A stretch of 64,000 nucleotides of DNA, from assembly GCA_047495785.1 (NCBI GenBank), contig JBLDXI010000033.1, forward strand, positions 1,612,001 to 1,676,000. The letters are read 5' to 3'. The notes under the pieces are model-generated. The model saw only the letters and a list, made by a program, of their open reading frames with translations, ran no database searches and was not told the origin of the DNA. Source of the stretch: Lepidodermella squamata. Taxonomy: Eukaryota > Gastrotricha. Each line of letters begins with the position of its first letter. Positions within the stretch are counted from its first letter, which is position 1. Made by a program: the position numbers and the translations under genes. Positions 21,675-32,800 of the stretch are shown piece after piece.

Positions 21675-23945
21675 ATGACTCTGATGTGGAAGACATTTAT
21701 TATCGTTCAAGCATTCGGACTGGCTTTCGGTTCGGTTCCTGAAAAGCCATTTAAGCTGAAAGTGTTGACAATTCTGCCATTCACTGGAAATCCGGGCTAT
21801 GAAATGGACAGATGCAAGCTCGCGATAGAAATTGTCCGCGAGCTAGTCAATAACCGAAACGATATTCTTGCGAACTACCAGGTGGAAAATCAATTTTTCG
21901 ATGAATCAACTGTCGGCTCCTTAGGCGTTCAAACTGCAGTGCGGCATCTTCGTGAGAACTCTGAAAGCAGCCGGAATGGATCAGTAATTGCTCCGATCGT
22001 TATGAGCAGCTTCTTCACCCCTGGTTGCAAGGCATGGGGTAATGTTGCCGGATACATGAATACCGTCACGGTCGTCGGTTCGTGTACAGCGCCAAGCCAG
22101 ACTGCTAGGCGAGACTCATATCCGAATATGTATCGAGTCAGAGCTCCCGGGGATATGTCGTTGATGTCCCGTATCGCATTCATAAAACAGATGACCTCGA
22201 TTCGTAAATTAGCGATCGTGACTCATCTGAATTTGAACAGCTACAGTCTGGAGTCTTCGAACTACTTCTACGACGCTGCTAATAGAGCCGGGCTTGAAGT
22301 CACAACTTTCGATGCTAGCTCTGATTTGAATGACGATTGGATATTGGCACTCAAGCGGTCCGACATACGAATTTTCAATTTTGAAGTAGCTGAACCTGCA
22401 TCAGTCGTGTTGTTTCTTTGCCAGGCGTATTCAAACGGCATTTACGGGTCAAGATATTTATTTTTCTTCCAATTGCTCGCATATCCTAATCCAGCAATTA
22501 TCGCTGAATCGATCATTCCCAAGGGATGCTCGCGAGAAATTTTGATGAAACAACTGCAGATGGCTTTATTCGTTGGTTCTTCTTTTCCAGCTCTGGTACC
22601 GCCACAGGGTCGAAACTCCCTGGGTATGACATTCAGTGATTTTGAGAAAGAATGGCGGGAAAGGACAAATGGCATTCCTTCACCAGGCGATGTCTTACGG
22701 CATGTGTGCTTCGACTTGGCAATGGAGATCGTTCTTGCTCTCGACAAAATCGAAGAAAGACTTCAAGCTAAAAACATGAGCTTGCTTGATTACCCAGCAT
22801 TCCCTAGAGAAGTGATGATCGTCACAAATGAAACTGTGCGTGGAATCAACTTTACTAGCTTAAGATTTGGCAGCTTCCAGTATTCGCCCCGTGCAGAATG
22901 GGATTCCGAGCCGCAACTTGTGACTATGTGGAACCCGGCTAAAGGGCAGATATTGAGTTACAAGGTCACTTTCGCCCCCAATGCAACTGATGTCTACGAC
23001 TTGGAGTCGTATTCCGTCGAAGGGATAAACTCGATACCGGCAGGCTTTATCCCGAAAGATTCTGCCCCAGAGGAAATGTCTCTCGACGGAGTTCCCAACT
23101 CAGTTTTCATTGTTATTACTGTTCTTTCGGCGGCGGTTTTCGTTGGCAGTGTTTTGTTACTTTTTAGAAAGAACATGTTCGAATTGAGCACATCATCATA
23201 TCTACTGCTAACCATCTGCTCATCCTTTATCAGTGCTGCATCCGTTTTCATCATCTTGCCACCTTATCTTCAAAGTGATGTAACCTGCGCGTTTGGTTTG
23301 ATCCTCATTTCTAGCGGGATCCCACTGATGTATGGATTCTTGTTAGCCCGTATGTGGGAATTTTCGAGATTTCTGAGTCGTCAAAGCTTCGCGAAGATTG
23401 ATAGGCGCAAAACACTTCCAAAGATAGTCAAGTTCGAACCAAAAATGAAACGGAATATTTTAGCAGCCTGCAGCTTCAGTGCTCTGAATTTGGTCATCGT
23501 TGTTGCTTGGCTAGTTTCGGATGCTGTGGTAGTTAACATGGCCCGCGAAGGCCGACGTCTATATCTCGATGCAGAAGATGTCTATTTGCTGATTAAATCG
23601 GTTTCGTGCAGTTCGAGCTTTTTCAGTAGATGGGCCTGGACGCTGGCGATCCTCAACTTGGCCGCAATTTTGGCGGCTGGATTTTTGATACTCAAAGTTC
23701 GCTCGCATCCTCAACTGCCGTTCCACAACATGAAGAGGTGGTTCCTCGCGGTAATTGTGTCAAACAGTTTATTCCTCGCAACCTGCGTCCTGGTTTTCAT
23801 CATCAACTCTAGTAGTTCAGTCTGGTGGGTTAATGTTACAATATCTATCGGACTTCTACTTCAATCGGCTTCTGTCTCTGGAATCATCGGTTTTGAGAGG
23901 CGAACATCGCAAGTCATGGTTACGATAGAGCCTGTTTGGAATTAA
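21675..23945 (+). CDS. Class C-type (GABA-B-like) receptor, intronless, 756 residues
   Basis: Single exon. Signal peptide (about residues 1-19), Venus-flytrap domain (about 25-450) beginning LKVLTILPFTGNPG, then seven hydrophobic segments at about 473-496, 502-525, 536-556, 594-615, 652-676, 688-710 and 717-740. It is a paralogue of the 5426 receptor: shared blocks include a GCxxxIxxxQL stretch, an NMSLxDY...PREVM segment and a DSEPQ motif before the membrane part. Its third intracellular-type loop is much shorter and lacks the Ser-rich insertion. As in GABA-B-type receptors there is no Cys-rich domain. Intronless like its paralogue, so the duplication followed intron loss or retroposition. 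Ligand unknown. Confidence 0.8.
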   Translation: MTLMWKTFIIVQAFGLAFGSVPEKPFKLKVLTILPFTGNPGYEMDRCKLAIEIVRELVNNRNDILANYQVENQFFDESTVGSLGVQTAVRHLRENSESSRNGSVIAPIVMSSFFTPGCKAWGNVAGYMNTVTVVGSCTAPSQTARRDSYPNMYRVRAPGDMSLMSRIAFIKQMTSIRKLAIVTHLNLNSYSLESSNYFYDAANRAGLEVTTFDASSDLNDDWILALKRSDIRIFNFEVAEPASVVLFLCQAYSNGIYGSRYLFFFQLLAYPNPAIIAESIIPKGCSREILMKQLQMALFVGSSFPALVPPQGRNSLGMTFSDFEKEWRERTNGIPSPGDVLRHVCFDLAMEIVLALDKIEERLQAKNMSLLDYPAFPREVMIVTNETVRGINFTSLRFGSFQYSPRAEWDSEPQLVTMWNPAKGQILSYKVTFAPNATDVYDLESYSVEGINSIPAGFIPKDSAPEEMSLDGVPNSVFIVITVLSAAVFVGSVLLLFRKNMFELSTSSYLLLTICSSFISAASVFIILPPYLQSDVTCAFGLILISSGIPLMYGFLLARMWEFSRFLSRQSFAKIDRRKTLPKIVKFEPKMKRNILAACSFSALNLVIVVAWLVSDAVVVNMAREGRRLYLDAEDVYLLIKSVSCSSSFFSRWAWTLAILNLAAILAAGFLILKVRSHPQLPFHNMKRWFLAVIVSNSLFLATCVLVFIINSSSSVWWVNVTISIGLLLQSASVSGIIGFERRTSQVMVTIEPVWN

Positions 23946-24167
23946 TTCTCAAAATGTCCAAAATAAGATTGACCTCTTAGTATGTTGTAACAGACATTTT
24001 TCCGATACTGTACGTCTGCAGATGTCTGTATAACGAACGTGATGCCATCCCAAAATTCGAACTCATGATTGCTGCATGTACTCACAGACGTTCAGAGTAG
24101 AAAGTACGTTTGCTATGTCTGTTCATCTTTATTTTTGAGCAAACAAATGCAGTGTGTGTGGCTTTGC

Positions 24168-24173
24168 AATAAA
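24168..24173 (+). terminator. Poly(A) signal of the second receptor gene
   Basis: AATAAA 223 bases after the stop codon; the next gene ends convergently at 24227. Confidence 0.6.
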
Positions 24174-24226
24174 GAATTTGAAAAATAATTTTGGACGAAT
24201 TAAATTTATAAAAATATAAAAATAAT

Positions 24227-26515
24227 TCATTTCAATTGGCCAGATGGCCCAGTCGAACCCAGAAGGTGCATTTTTTCGTAAAATTCATCAGAATGAATCG
24301 GTTTGTCGAACAAAGAGGCCCGCGCGATGCTCAACTGTACGTTCCGAAGCGTCGATCGATAGTAATCTTCCGAGTCGTCGATAACTCGCCAACTAGTTTC
24401 GTGGGGGAAAGACCTGGCCGGGGTTCCGATCCAAATCGCCTTCACAGTAACTTCATCGCGATTCTGCGGTCGAACAAACGCAGATTGCAGGTCTAAAATA
24501 GGTTCCAACTGCGAGCCATTCACGTATAAAACAGCTTGATGCTTAGAAACAGACAGCTGGAGCTTGTACCATTGATTGCTGAATAGAGCCGTGACTTGCA
24601 TTTGCCACATGACGTATTCGTCTTTTTGAACTGTCAACCGAAGCGAGCCATCGTAAGGCCGTTCGATGTTCATGACAAAAAACGAGCATTGGTTATCATC
24701 AGGCGCAACTTCGACACAGTCAGAGAATTCAACAGCTGCTACGATCGCGTTTGATTCTTTGGTATTGCGACGGGGTTGAAGATTCAACTCGAGTTCGAGT
24801 GTGAAAGAACTGCCTAGAACGGTTATTGCACCAGCGATCGGGATGTAAATGTGATCCCCATCTTCTAGTTGAGTATAGGGCAGGGATTTATCTAGATGAA
24901 CTTGGTTAGGATTAAGCGGTTGAAAGCCATTGATAGGGCTCAATAACGCATCGAGGCGAGGGAAGCCGGATAGATCGGTAAAAACTGGCGGAAATCGATT
25001 GTTATTTGCTGCTCCGAATCGCCATTTTCCAACTAAAAATAAAACAATTTTTTTCCAATTTTTTTAACCAGAAAATCAGTACCTCGAATGGGAAGGGCCG
25101 CTTGCAACTTGAGCAGATCGCCCAAACCAACGAGGTTCGAGAAGTTTGAATTTGAATAATCAACTCGAATTTTATTCTGCCGATTGTTGCAATCGAAACA
25201 GCAATTTAAGTCAGTTTTAGATTGAACAGTTTGAAATTTGTTGCCCCTTGTTGATTTTGCGTCATTTGTATAAGACAACAGGCTTCGCAAGGCGCAGAAC
25301 AAGTTAGAATTCACTGATTGAATTATGCTCGGATTCAAGCCTGATAACAAATACTTGGACCGATTTTCATGGAGCTTCACCGCAAATTGTTTGGTATCGG
25401 ATAGCAAATCGTTCCCAGAGGCCAATATTAATTTTTGTATTCCTATTAAAAATTCAGGAATTATTCTGAATGAAATTGTCGTAATTTTTCATACCATTTT
25501 GTTTCAACGGCGGCCAATAGATGGCACGATGAGATAAAATAGGGCTGGTTAGTTCAGGATAACTATCGGCTAGAATTCGCGTAGCCATCGCTGGGACCAT
25601 GGGCCTCGAGCCAATTATTGGCAACTCGCCAGTACCGTCGCCCGAATCGATTCCTCGGTACCATTCAAACCATTTATTGACAAAATCGGCCCGCGGGGTA
25701 GCAGCAATAAACGATAGCGGTATGTCGTAATTATTATCAGCCCCTTCTCTCGCAACCTGAAACACTTCATTTCTTTTCGTTAATATATTTCGATCACTCA
25801 ATATCGAATCAATCGGCTTGAGAATTATGACGTCCATATCAAGATAAATCCCGCCGAAATTTCGCATGATGTCCAAGCTAGCGAGTGCGAACCGAAAAGG
25901 ATGGCGAACTTTTTTGTTTTTCACATTTGGCGGCCCGGTTTTCGATGTATCTTGAGGCCGTTCATCGAAACAGTAGAGCAACTTCGATTCCGACCATGTT
26001 TCACTGCTATCACAGCACATGCAGTTGAGATTTGTGATAAAATCGTTCGAGGCGCGTTTGAACCAATCATCCGCCTTAAAATGCTGCATTTTCGCCGATA
26101 AATAATGAAAATAAATTCGAGTTGGCTTCAAGTTTTGATAAGCCGCCTTAATCGCCAGATAGTGATAAAACTGGAAATTGTACCGCGACGAATTTTCCGG
26201 GGGAGTAAATAAGAAATGAACATAGCGAGGAATAGTCCAATTTAAGCTTCGAGGATGATGGCTGGCCGCTTCGCTTGGAATTCTGGTGGTGCCGGTAATT
26301 TCGACTGGGAGGAATAACAGCTCGATCGAATAAAAGTAGGGTGACAGCAAAAAAATGATAGCAAAGGCGAAAAGTCCGCCCGCAATTGAATATCGCATTG
26401 TCGATGACCTGAAACGCCTTGTTCGATAGTAGAAATTGAATGGGAACATGATAATGTTTAGCCAGCAGTTGTTCGCATTTCGGATCGCCGCGTCAACATA
26501 TTCACCAGCAGTCAA
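24227..26515 (-). CDS. Type II glycosyltransferase (DXD) fused to a C-terminal LamG-like domain (728 residues)
   Basis: Exons 26515-25495, 25442-25083 and 25032-24227; both introns are phase 1 and about 50 bases long. A short cytoplasmic N-terminus is followed by a single membrane anchor (about residues 40-65), a stem, and a catalytic domain with F-G-G-I-Y-L-D-M-D-V (the D-x-D metal/nucleotide-sugar motif) and an A-V-K-L-H-x-N-x-x-S-K-Y-L block near its end, as in alpha-1,4-galactosyltransferase-like and other DXD sugar transferases. The last exon (about 268 residues) reads as a concanavalin/LamG-like beta-sandwich (L-E-L-E-L-N-L, W-Y-K-L-Q-L-S-V, A-V-L-Y-V-N-G-S). A lectin-like domain on a Golgi transferase could help substrate recognition; that is inference. 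Acceptor and donor sugars are unknown. Confidence 0.75.
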
Positions 26516-28806
26516 GAGTTGAATGGCCCATAATTAAAATTGAAACCTTTCGGGTGTAAAAACACATCACAAGTGTAAGGATGACGCGCGGCTCTTTTGT
26601 CGACACGCTATTGAGTGAATTGCGCGGTTTTAAGGTGGACATAACGCTCGATTAGTGCGCTGTGTCATCATATCACCTTCTGCCCGCCACGTGTTTATAC
26701 GGTATAAATAAACATCTTCATACATAGAAACAGTCGCAATTCGCATTAATTAGCTTATTCGTGTCGAAATGACTTGCGGAAGAAACTAAACAGCCGCCCT
26801 GGTTTTATTTACTGCAGCTGTGGTATGTATAAGCGATGAGCCGTATAAAGGTATCATATACCATAGCCTCTCGTGTTTTTGTACGGTGACAATAGGCACG
26901 AGTTTTGTTTAGTTGTAGCAGTATAATAATAATATGACAAGCAGGTGGGGGTGCACACACACGAGCCGACAGAAGTACTATGCAGGAGGGGATGCACTTG
27001 AAACAGGTACCAACGCACTGACACGTGTTTTACGACCGACGCAATGGGATATGCGGACTATTATAATCGCCTTCATAAGTCACGCACAAATATAAAAGAA
27101 AATTGTTGAAAAATTAAGAAATAGCGTAAGTAGCGACTTCTAGTTGAAAATCGTTGTGACCCGGATTAAATTAGATGACCAGCGCAATTTTGGTGATCTC
27201 TAACGGCCTGATTTTCGGCAATGAAAATGACGCGATTTTAGCTTTTATTAATGTAAACGCTAGAGAAGCATCATGCTTTTGTTGTACCTAGTCTACATTG
27301 TGAGGGCAATAAATTAGCTCAACACAAATGGCTATATATGCGATATTATCATTCATCACTTATCAAACTGGCTGTCGACAGCCATTAGGAAAAATAAATA
27401 TCCATTACCAAATAATAATTTTTGGAGTACATGATGTAAACCACTGGATAATAGAGCTGATATACAACGTGGAAAATACAACAGCTGCTGTACTATTATG
27501 AGAGAAAATGCTGTTGCTGGCAGCGAGGAAAATTGTGAGGAAATTAAAAAAAATTGTCTCGCAAAATTCACCTGCTTTAGCAGCGAGACGCTTCGCAAAA
27601 TGTTCACTAAGACTTGACATAAACAAAGTGAAGCGCATTATTGCATTTATTGGCCCGTCCGGCGGCTATTGTGTTGTTAATGCTGGCTGCTGATGAGCGC
27701 AATATTTTTTATTTACCAGTAGTATTAGCGATGATGATGGTCAGCGGTCGAGTTTGTTCATACTCATCGGCAGTGTTTAAATGCGATCCAGATGCCGTGT
27801 GCAAACAGAAGATCGGCTAAACTAATTTCTGCTTTCAATATATTCCGCAAATTTTCGCCCTCGCTGTTAACGCTGTACCCCAGAAAAAACAATACAAAAA
27901 AATTGAATCCGTCGAAATTTATTACATTACTAATTTCGATGCGTTTTATTTACATTATTTTTACCCGTACATGCGAATCAGTTACAATTTTCGGTTTGCT
28001 TGAGATGTTAACTTTAATGAGAGTAATTCAATAATAAATAAGGACGTGCAATGCAAGAGACGAACAATTCGCCCGATAAATATAAATACAACGATGTCAA
28101 GTGCTGCGTCGCGATCACCGAACAATCGTCCAATTCCCGCAACCGGCCAATAAAATCTCTCTCTGTCTCCACCCCGGCCAAAAACCAGTCATCCGAATCT
28201 TCCAATGGCAAGCACTTGAATCGCAATATATGAGATTTCAATAGGAAAGAACAATAATGGTTTTAGTTGTTCGATCTATTCAAGACTCAACAACAAGAGT
28301 GAATAAATATTATTAAATTATCGTTGCGATTTAGCACAATCGACGCCTTTCGATTTTGGTGATACAAAAAAACGAACCAATATCATGATTACAACGTGAT
28401 ATTCAGACCACCATAACACCCCTGATTTAGTGTGCATAAACGCAAGATGGGTTGAGAAATAAAGCTCATTGAAGTCACATTTCAGCAAACAAAAAATGAG
28501 TAAGATTCACCGTCCATTTTCACATCTCCCAGCTCGTTTTCATGGGGCAGTCGCAACAAAGATAGATAACTAGTACGATTCATTCACTAATTCGAGTAAT
28601 ATGTAATATGTATGGTATTTTTTGTTTTTTGAAGCGCATGATAGCGGCAGTTTTCATTAGCATTCGAAATGATTTCGACAAAATTTCGAGTAGGAGGTTC
28701 ATATTGGGTTTCAATATACCCTTATAAGTTAAAGCAGAAACAAGACAAAAACTCGATTATCAAACAAATTATAGTCAATGAATTGTTTTTTGTAGTGTTG
28801 ATGGAT
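26516..28806. other. Long AT-rich intergenic region
   Basis: Between the glycosyltransferase start and the 3' end of the arginine kinase gene. Several open frames of 60-85 codons have no domain, signal peptide or splice support. I see no gene. Confidence 0.4.
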
Positions 28807-29857
28807 TTATTTCTTAGCCATTTCCTGCTCCATCTCGATCAGACGCTTAACACCTTCGTACATGTCCTGGGCGCATTGAACTTCGGAGAGGCCGAGACGA
28901 CGCTTGTTCGAGATGTCGTAGACACCACCCTCAGATTCCGAGTGCTCACCGTGGATTCCGCGGCAGTCGATGTGGTACTGTTCCAAGAGCTTCTTGAAGT
29001 CAGGATGGTTGATAGCATGAGGGATAGCAATGTGCACCGAGGCGCGCATGCCAGTTCCCAGATTGGTCGGGCAAGCCGACAAGTAGCCGAAGTTCTCATT
29101 GAACTGGAATCCCAGCTTCGAGCTAAGTTCGTTGACAGCACGAGCGAGACGGGTGAAGACAGCCAGGATATCACCGCCGGGTTGCATGGAGATGATTCGC
29201 AGCTGGTCTTCCTCGTTGACCCAGACCAAGAAGGTCTTGCTGTCGTTGTGGTAGATACCACGACCCTCTGGCCATTCGCGGTTGATACCAGCGGCCTCGA
29301 GGAAACGATCACCCTTCTTGAACAGGAAGTGGTCATCAACAAGTTGTTGACGGGTCTTCTCATCCATGCCGGAAAGAGGGTAGTAGTGGCCCTTAAGGTC
29401 GCCGTCCAGAGTGGTGAGGACACCAACAACGTTCTTCTCGATATCGATACGCTCTTGCTTGGTCAGGGTTGGCGTCAGACCGAATCCCTTCAAGTTGCGG
29501 GCGACGCGAATACGGGTCGAAACGATGTACTTGTTGTCCGGGTCAGGGTTGGTGACCTTCAGGTGGCTGGGATCGAAGTCAGCCGGGTGCTTATCAGTAG
29601 CTTTGTACGGCTTGTGGTAGTCCTCAATGACTGCGTTGAGGAGAGGTGCGAAGACATGGTAGCACTCCTCATCGCCAGCGTACAGGCCGACACCCGAATC
29701 CTGGTTGACAACACCCGAGTTGATGACCTCCTTCAATCCAACGCCGCGGGACGACTTCTTGTCCTTCAGCTGGTCGAAAATCTCTTTCGTGAGATACTTG
29801 CGAAGGAGGGACTTGTTGTTGTCAGTCCAGGTTGGGTATTCAAAATTGGCAGCAGCC
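28807..29857 (-). CDS. Arginine kinase domain 8 (terminal exon)
   Basis: 1,051 bases including the stop. Linker K-A-A-A-N-F-E-Y-P-T-W. The only copy without a donor at its end: it finishes M-A-K-K-stop. AATAAA overlaps the stop codon and no clear second signal is seen just downstream. Confidence 0.85.
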
Positions 29858-32800
29858 CTGTAAACATAAAACATTTGTTTAAAACAGTAACTATGATGAT
29901 ACCTATTCAACTCTACGATTAAAGCCGCATTTTCAAACTATTTTGTTTTCAGTTCGAGGTAAAATTGTTTAAATGCATATTTCATTTTAATTAATCATGT
30001 CTTACTCACGGCTCATGTTCATTTTCAAAATCATTCTTTTATAACAGCGAGCAGGTAAAATGATAACACGAAATTGAGTGATCTACAGCAGGCAATTGCT
30101 TTCCGTCCACCTTAAATCGATCTCACTCGTTTTAGCTAATAAATGATGCTACTATGAGTTATTTTCGGGCAGTAAATTCGACCTATGAAATAACAGCTCC
30201 TTATTACAAGCATCGCGCGAATATTTCGTATAATAAAAGTTCATTTTTTCGCCTTTTAATTTCACGATTTGTAGTCCAAAAGTTAAACGGCTGAAAATTC
30301 GCGCAATTTTCGAAAATTTTCGAATTTTCGAATTTCAATTTTTCAATGCTAGGCTAAAATGACTAGATTTTTTAAATAAAATAAATCACTACAAAAGTAT
30401 TACTTTCCTTAGCTTGTATAATGGGAATGGTGAACTCAAGTTTAATAATGGTTTTTGGCACCGTCAAAATCGCTACTGGATTCCTATTACCCGAAAGGCA
30501 TGATAAAATGAAGCGTCCTATTACCGATGATCTCTTTCGCGTGACTTGTGAGCATCTCTATTCGAGGGGAATAAAAAATTCCGCTGACTTAGTGATCAGC
30601 ATTATAGTGATATTCTAAGTGCCTCTAAATATTTTCTAAAAGCTTTGAATCTGCACAGAACCTCTGCTTCACTTTCGATGTGATGAAGGTCGATTTTTTG
30701 AAAACACTTGTAAGCCTGAAATGCAAAGGCAGAAGTTGCTACATGGATGCACATGTAAGAGAAAGACGGCCACTAAATTCATTCTTCAAATTACGATTGC
30801 TTTTATGATGTGAGAATAAACAATAACAGTAATTCACTCACTTGGCCATTTCCTGCTCCATTTCAATCAAACGCTTGACGCCCTCGTACATGTCCTGGGC
30901 ACATTGGACCTCGGACAGACCAAGGCGACGCTTGTTCGAAATGTCGTAAACGCCACCCTCGGATTCCGAGTGCTCACCGTGGATTCCGCGGCAGTCGATG
31001 TGGTACTGTTCCAACAATTGTTTGAATTCAGGATGGTTGATGGCGTGCGGGATGGCGATATGCACCGAAGCACGCATGCCAGTACCCAAGTTGGTGGGGC
31101 AGGCCGAGAGATAACCGAAGTTCTCGTTAAACTGGAATCCCAGCTTCGAGCTAAGTTCGTTGACAGCACGAGCGAGACGGGTGAAGACAGCCAGAATATC
31201 ACCGCCAGGTTGCATGGAGATGATGCGGAGCTGATCCTCTTCGTTAACCCAGACAAGGAAGGTCTTGCTGTCGTTGTGGTAGATACCACGGCCTTCGGGC
31301 CATTCACGGTTGATGCCGGCAGCTTCCAAGAATCGATCACCCTTCTTGAAAAGGAAATGGTCATCAACCAGCTGTTTGCGGGTCTTTTCGTCCATGCCAG
31401 ACAGCGGGTAGTAGTGACCCTTCAGATCACCGCCGAGGGTGGTGAGGACACCAACGACCTTCTTCTCGATGTCGATGCGCTCCTGCTTGGTAAGGGTCGG
31501 GGTCAGACCGAATCCCTTCAGGTTGCGGGCGACGCGAATACGGGTCGAAACGATGTACTTGTTGTCCGGGTCAGGGTTGGTGACCTTCAAATGGCTCGGG
31601 TCGAAGTCAGCCGGGTGCTTATCAGTGGCTTTGTACGGCTTGTGGTAGTCCTCAATAACAGCGTTAAGAAGAGGAGCGAACACATTGTAGCACTCTTCAT
31701 CACCAGCATACAAACCAACTCCGGAATCCTGGTTGCAAACACCAGAGTTGATTACGTCTTTCAGGGTGACACCGCGGGACGACTTCTTGTCCTTCAGTTG
31801 ATCGAAAACTTCCTTGGTCAAGTACTTGCGAAGGAGCGACTTGTTGGTCTCAGTCCACTTCGGGTATTCGAGTTCAACGGGGATCCTGGAATCAACAGTA
31901 TCATCGTTATTCACATCAGCCATGGTTGAATTTTGAATTTTCTATAAGTAATGTGACTTGAGTTTTGCTTTAACAAGCGCTGTGTTTTTTGCGTCTACAA
32001 TAAACTAATCAAGCTAATTTCGATATCGCAGACTCGCTGATTAGGCACGAAACCTTTTTCTGCTGGCGACGACTGACTTTTGCATTACTTTGATGAGCCT
32101 GATCGAACAAATTATAGGTGCTGTAAAAAACTAATCATCCCTTAAGGATCATAAATGATACGGTTCCGGAAAATTCGTCACGAAATGCCGACGGAAAAAC
32201 GCACAGCTCTTAATTTTTCTTCATGGCGTGACTAAAAAAACTGCCATCATCCGCATTTTCCCTACAATCCAATCGATAGACAAATAGCTTTAATTCAAAG
32301 CTAGAAATCCAGGTTTACTGATGCGAATTTTATCCTGGAAAATATCGACAGGCACCGCAAGCGCCTTGAATTAGGTTTCAGTACTTGAAATTAGGAATTA
32401 TTTCTCTTTTCTAATAATCTTTCGGAAAATGTAGAGGAGTCAAAATATCAGAGAATGAATTAATTAAGGAGTTTTCCATCATCCTAACTGAAAAAATCAG
32501 TGTTAAAAAAGATACACTGAATCTTCAACCTGGAAACAAGTAACTTGCAAAATTAGAGCAATCCTAGATTTTGTGCTCAGTCTTTTTGGCTCTGTCTTAT
32601 GTAAAACGTTAGATAGCGAAACCACCGTAATGCCCGAAAAATATTCGCCAAAATGAAAATCTACTTGAAAAAATAATTCTTGAAATTGCCAAGACTCGCC
32701 CGTTTGAAAGTTGACCAGGCCATCAAATTATTACTGCTCTAAATCAAGTGACAAGGAAGAGTTCGCATGAAGATAAATTAAATCAATGAGACCGTCCAGG

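Noticed and set aside
27356-27638. Overlapping minus-strand frames of 77-83 codons
   Set aside because: AT-rich intergenic DNA, no splice or domain support.
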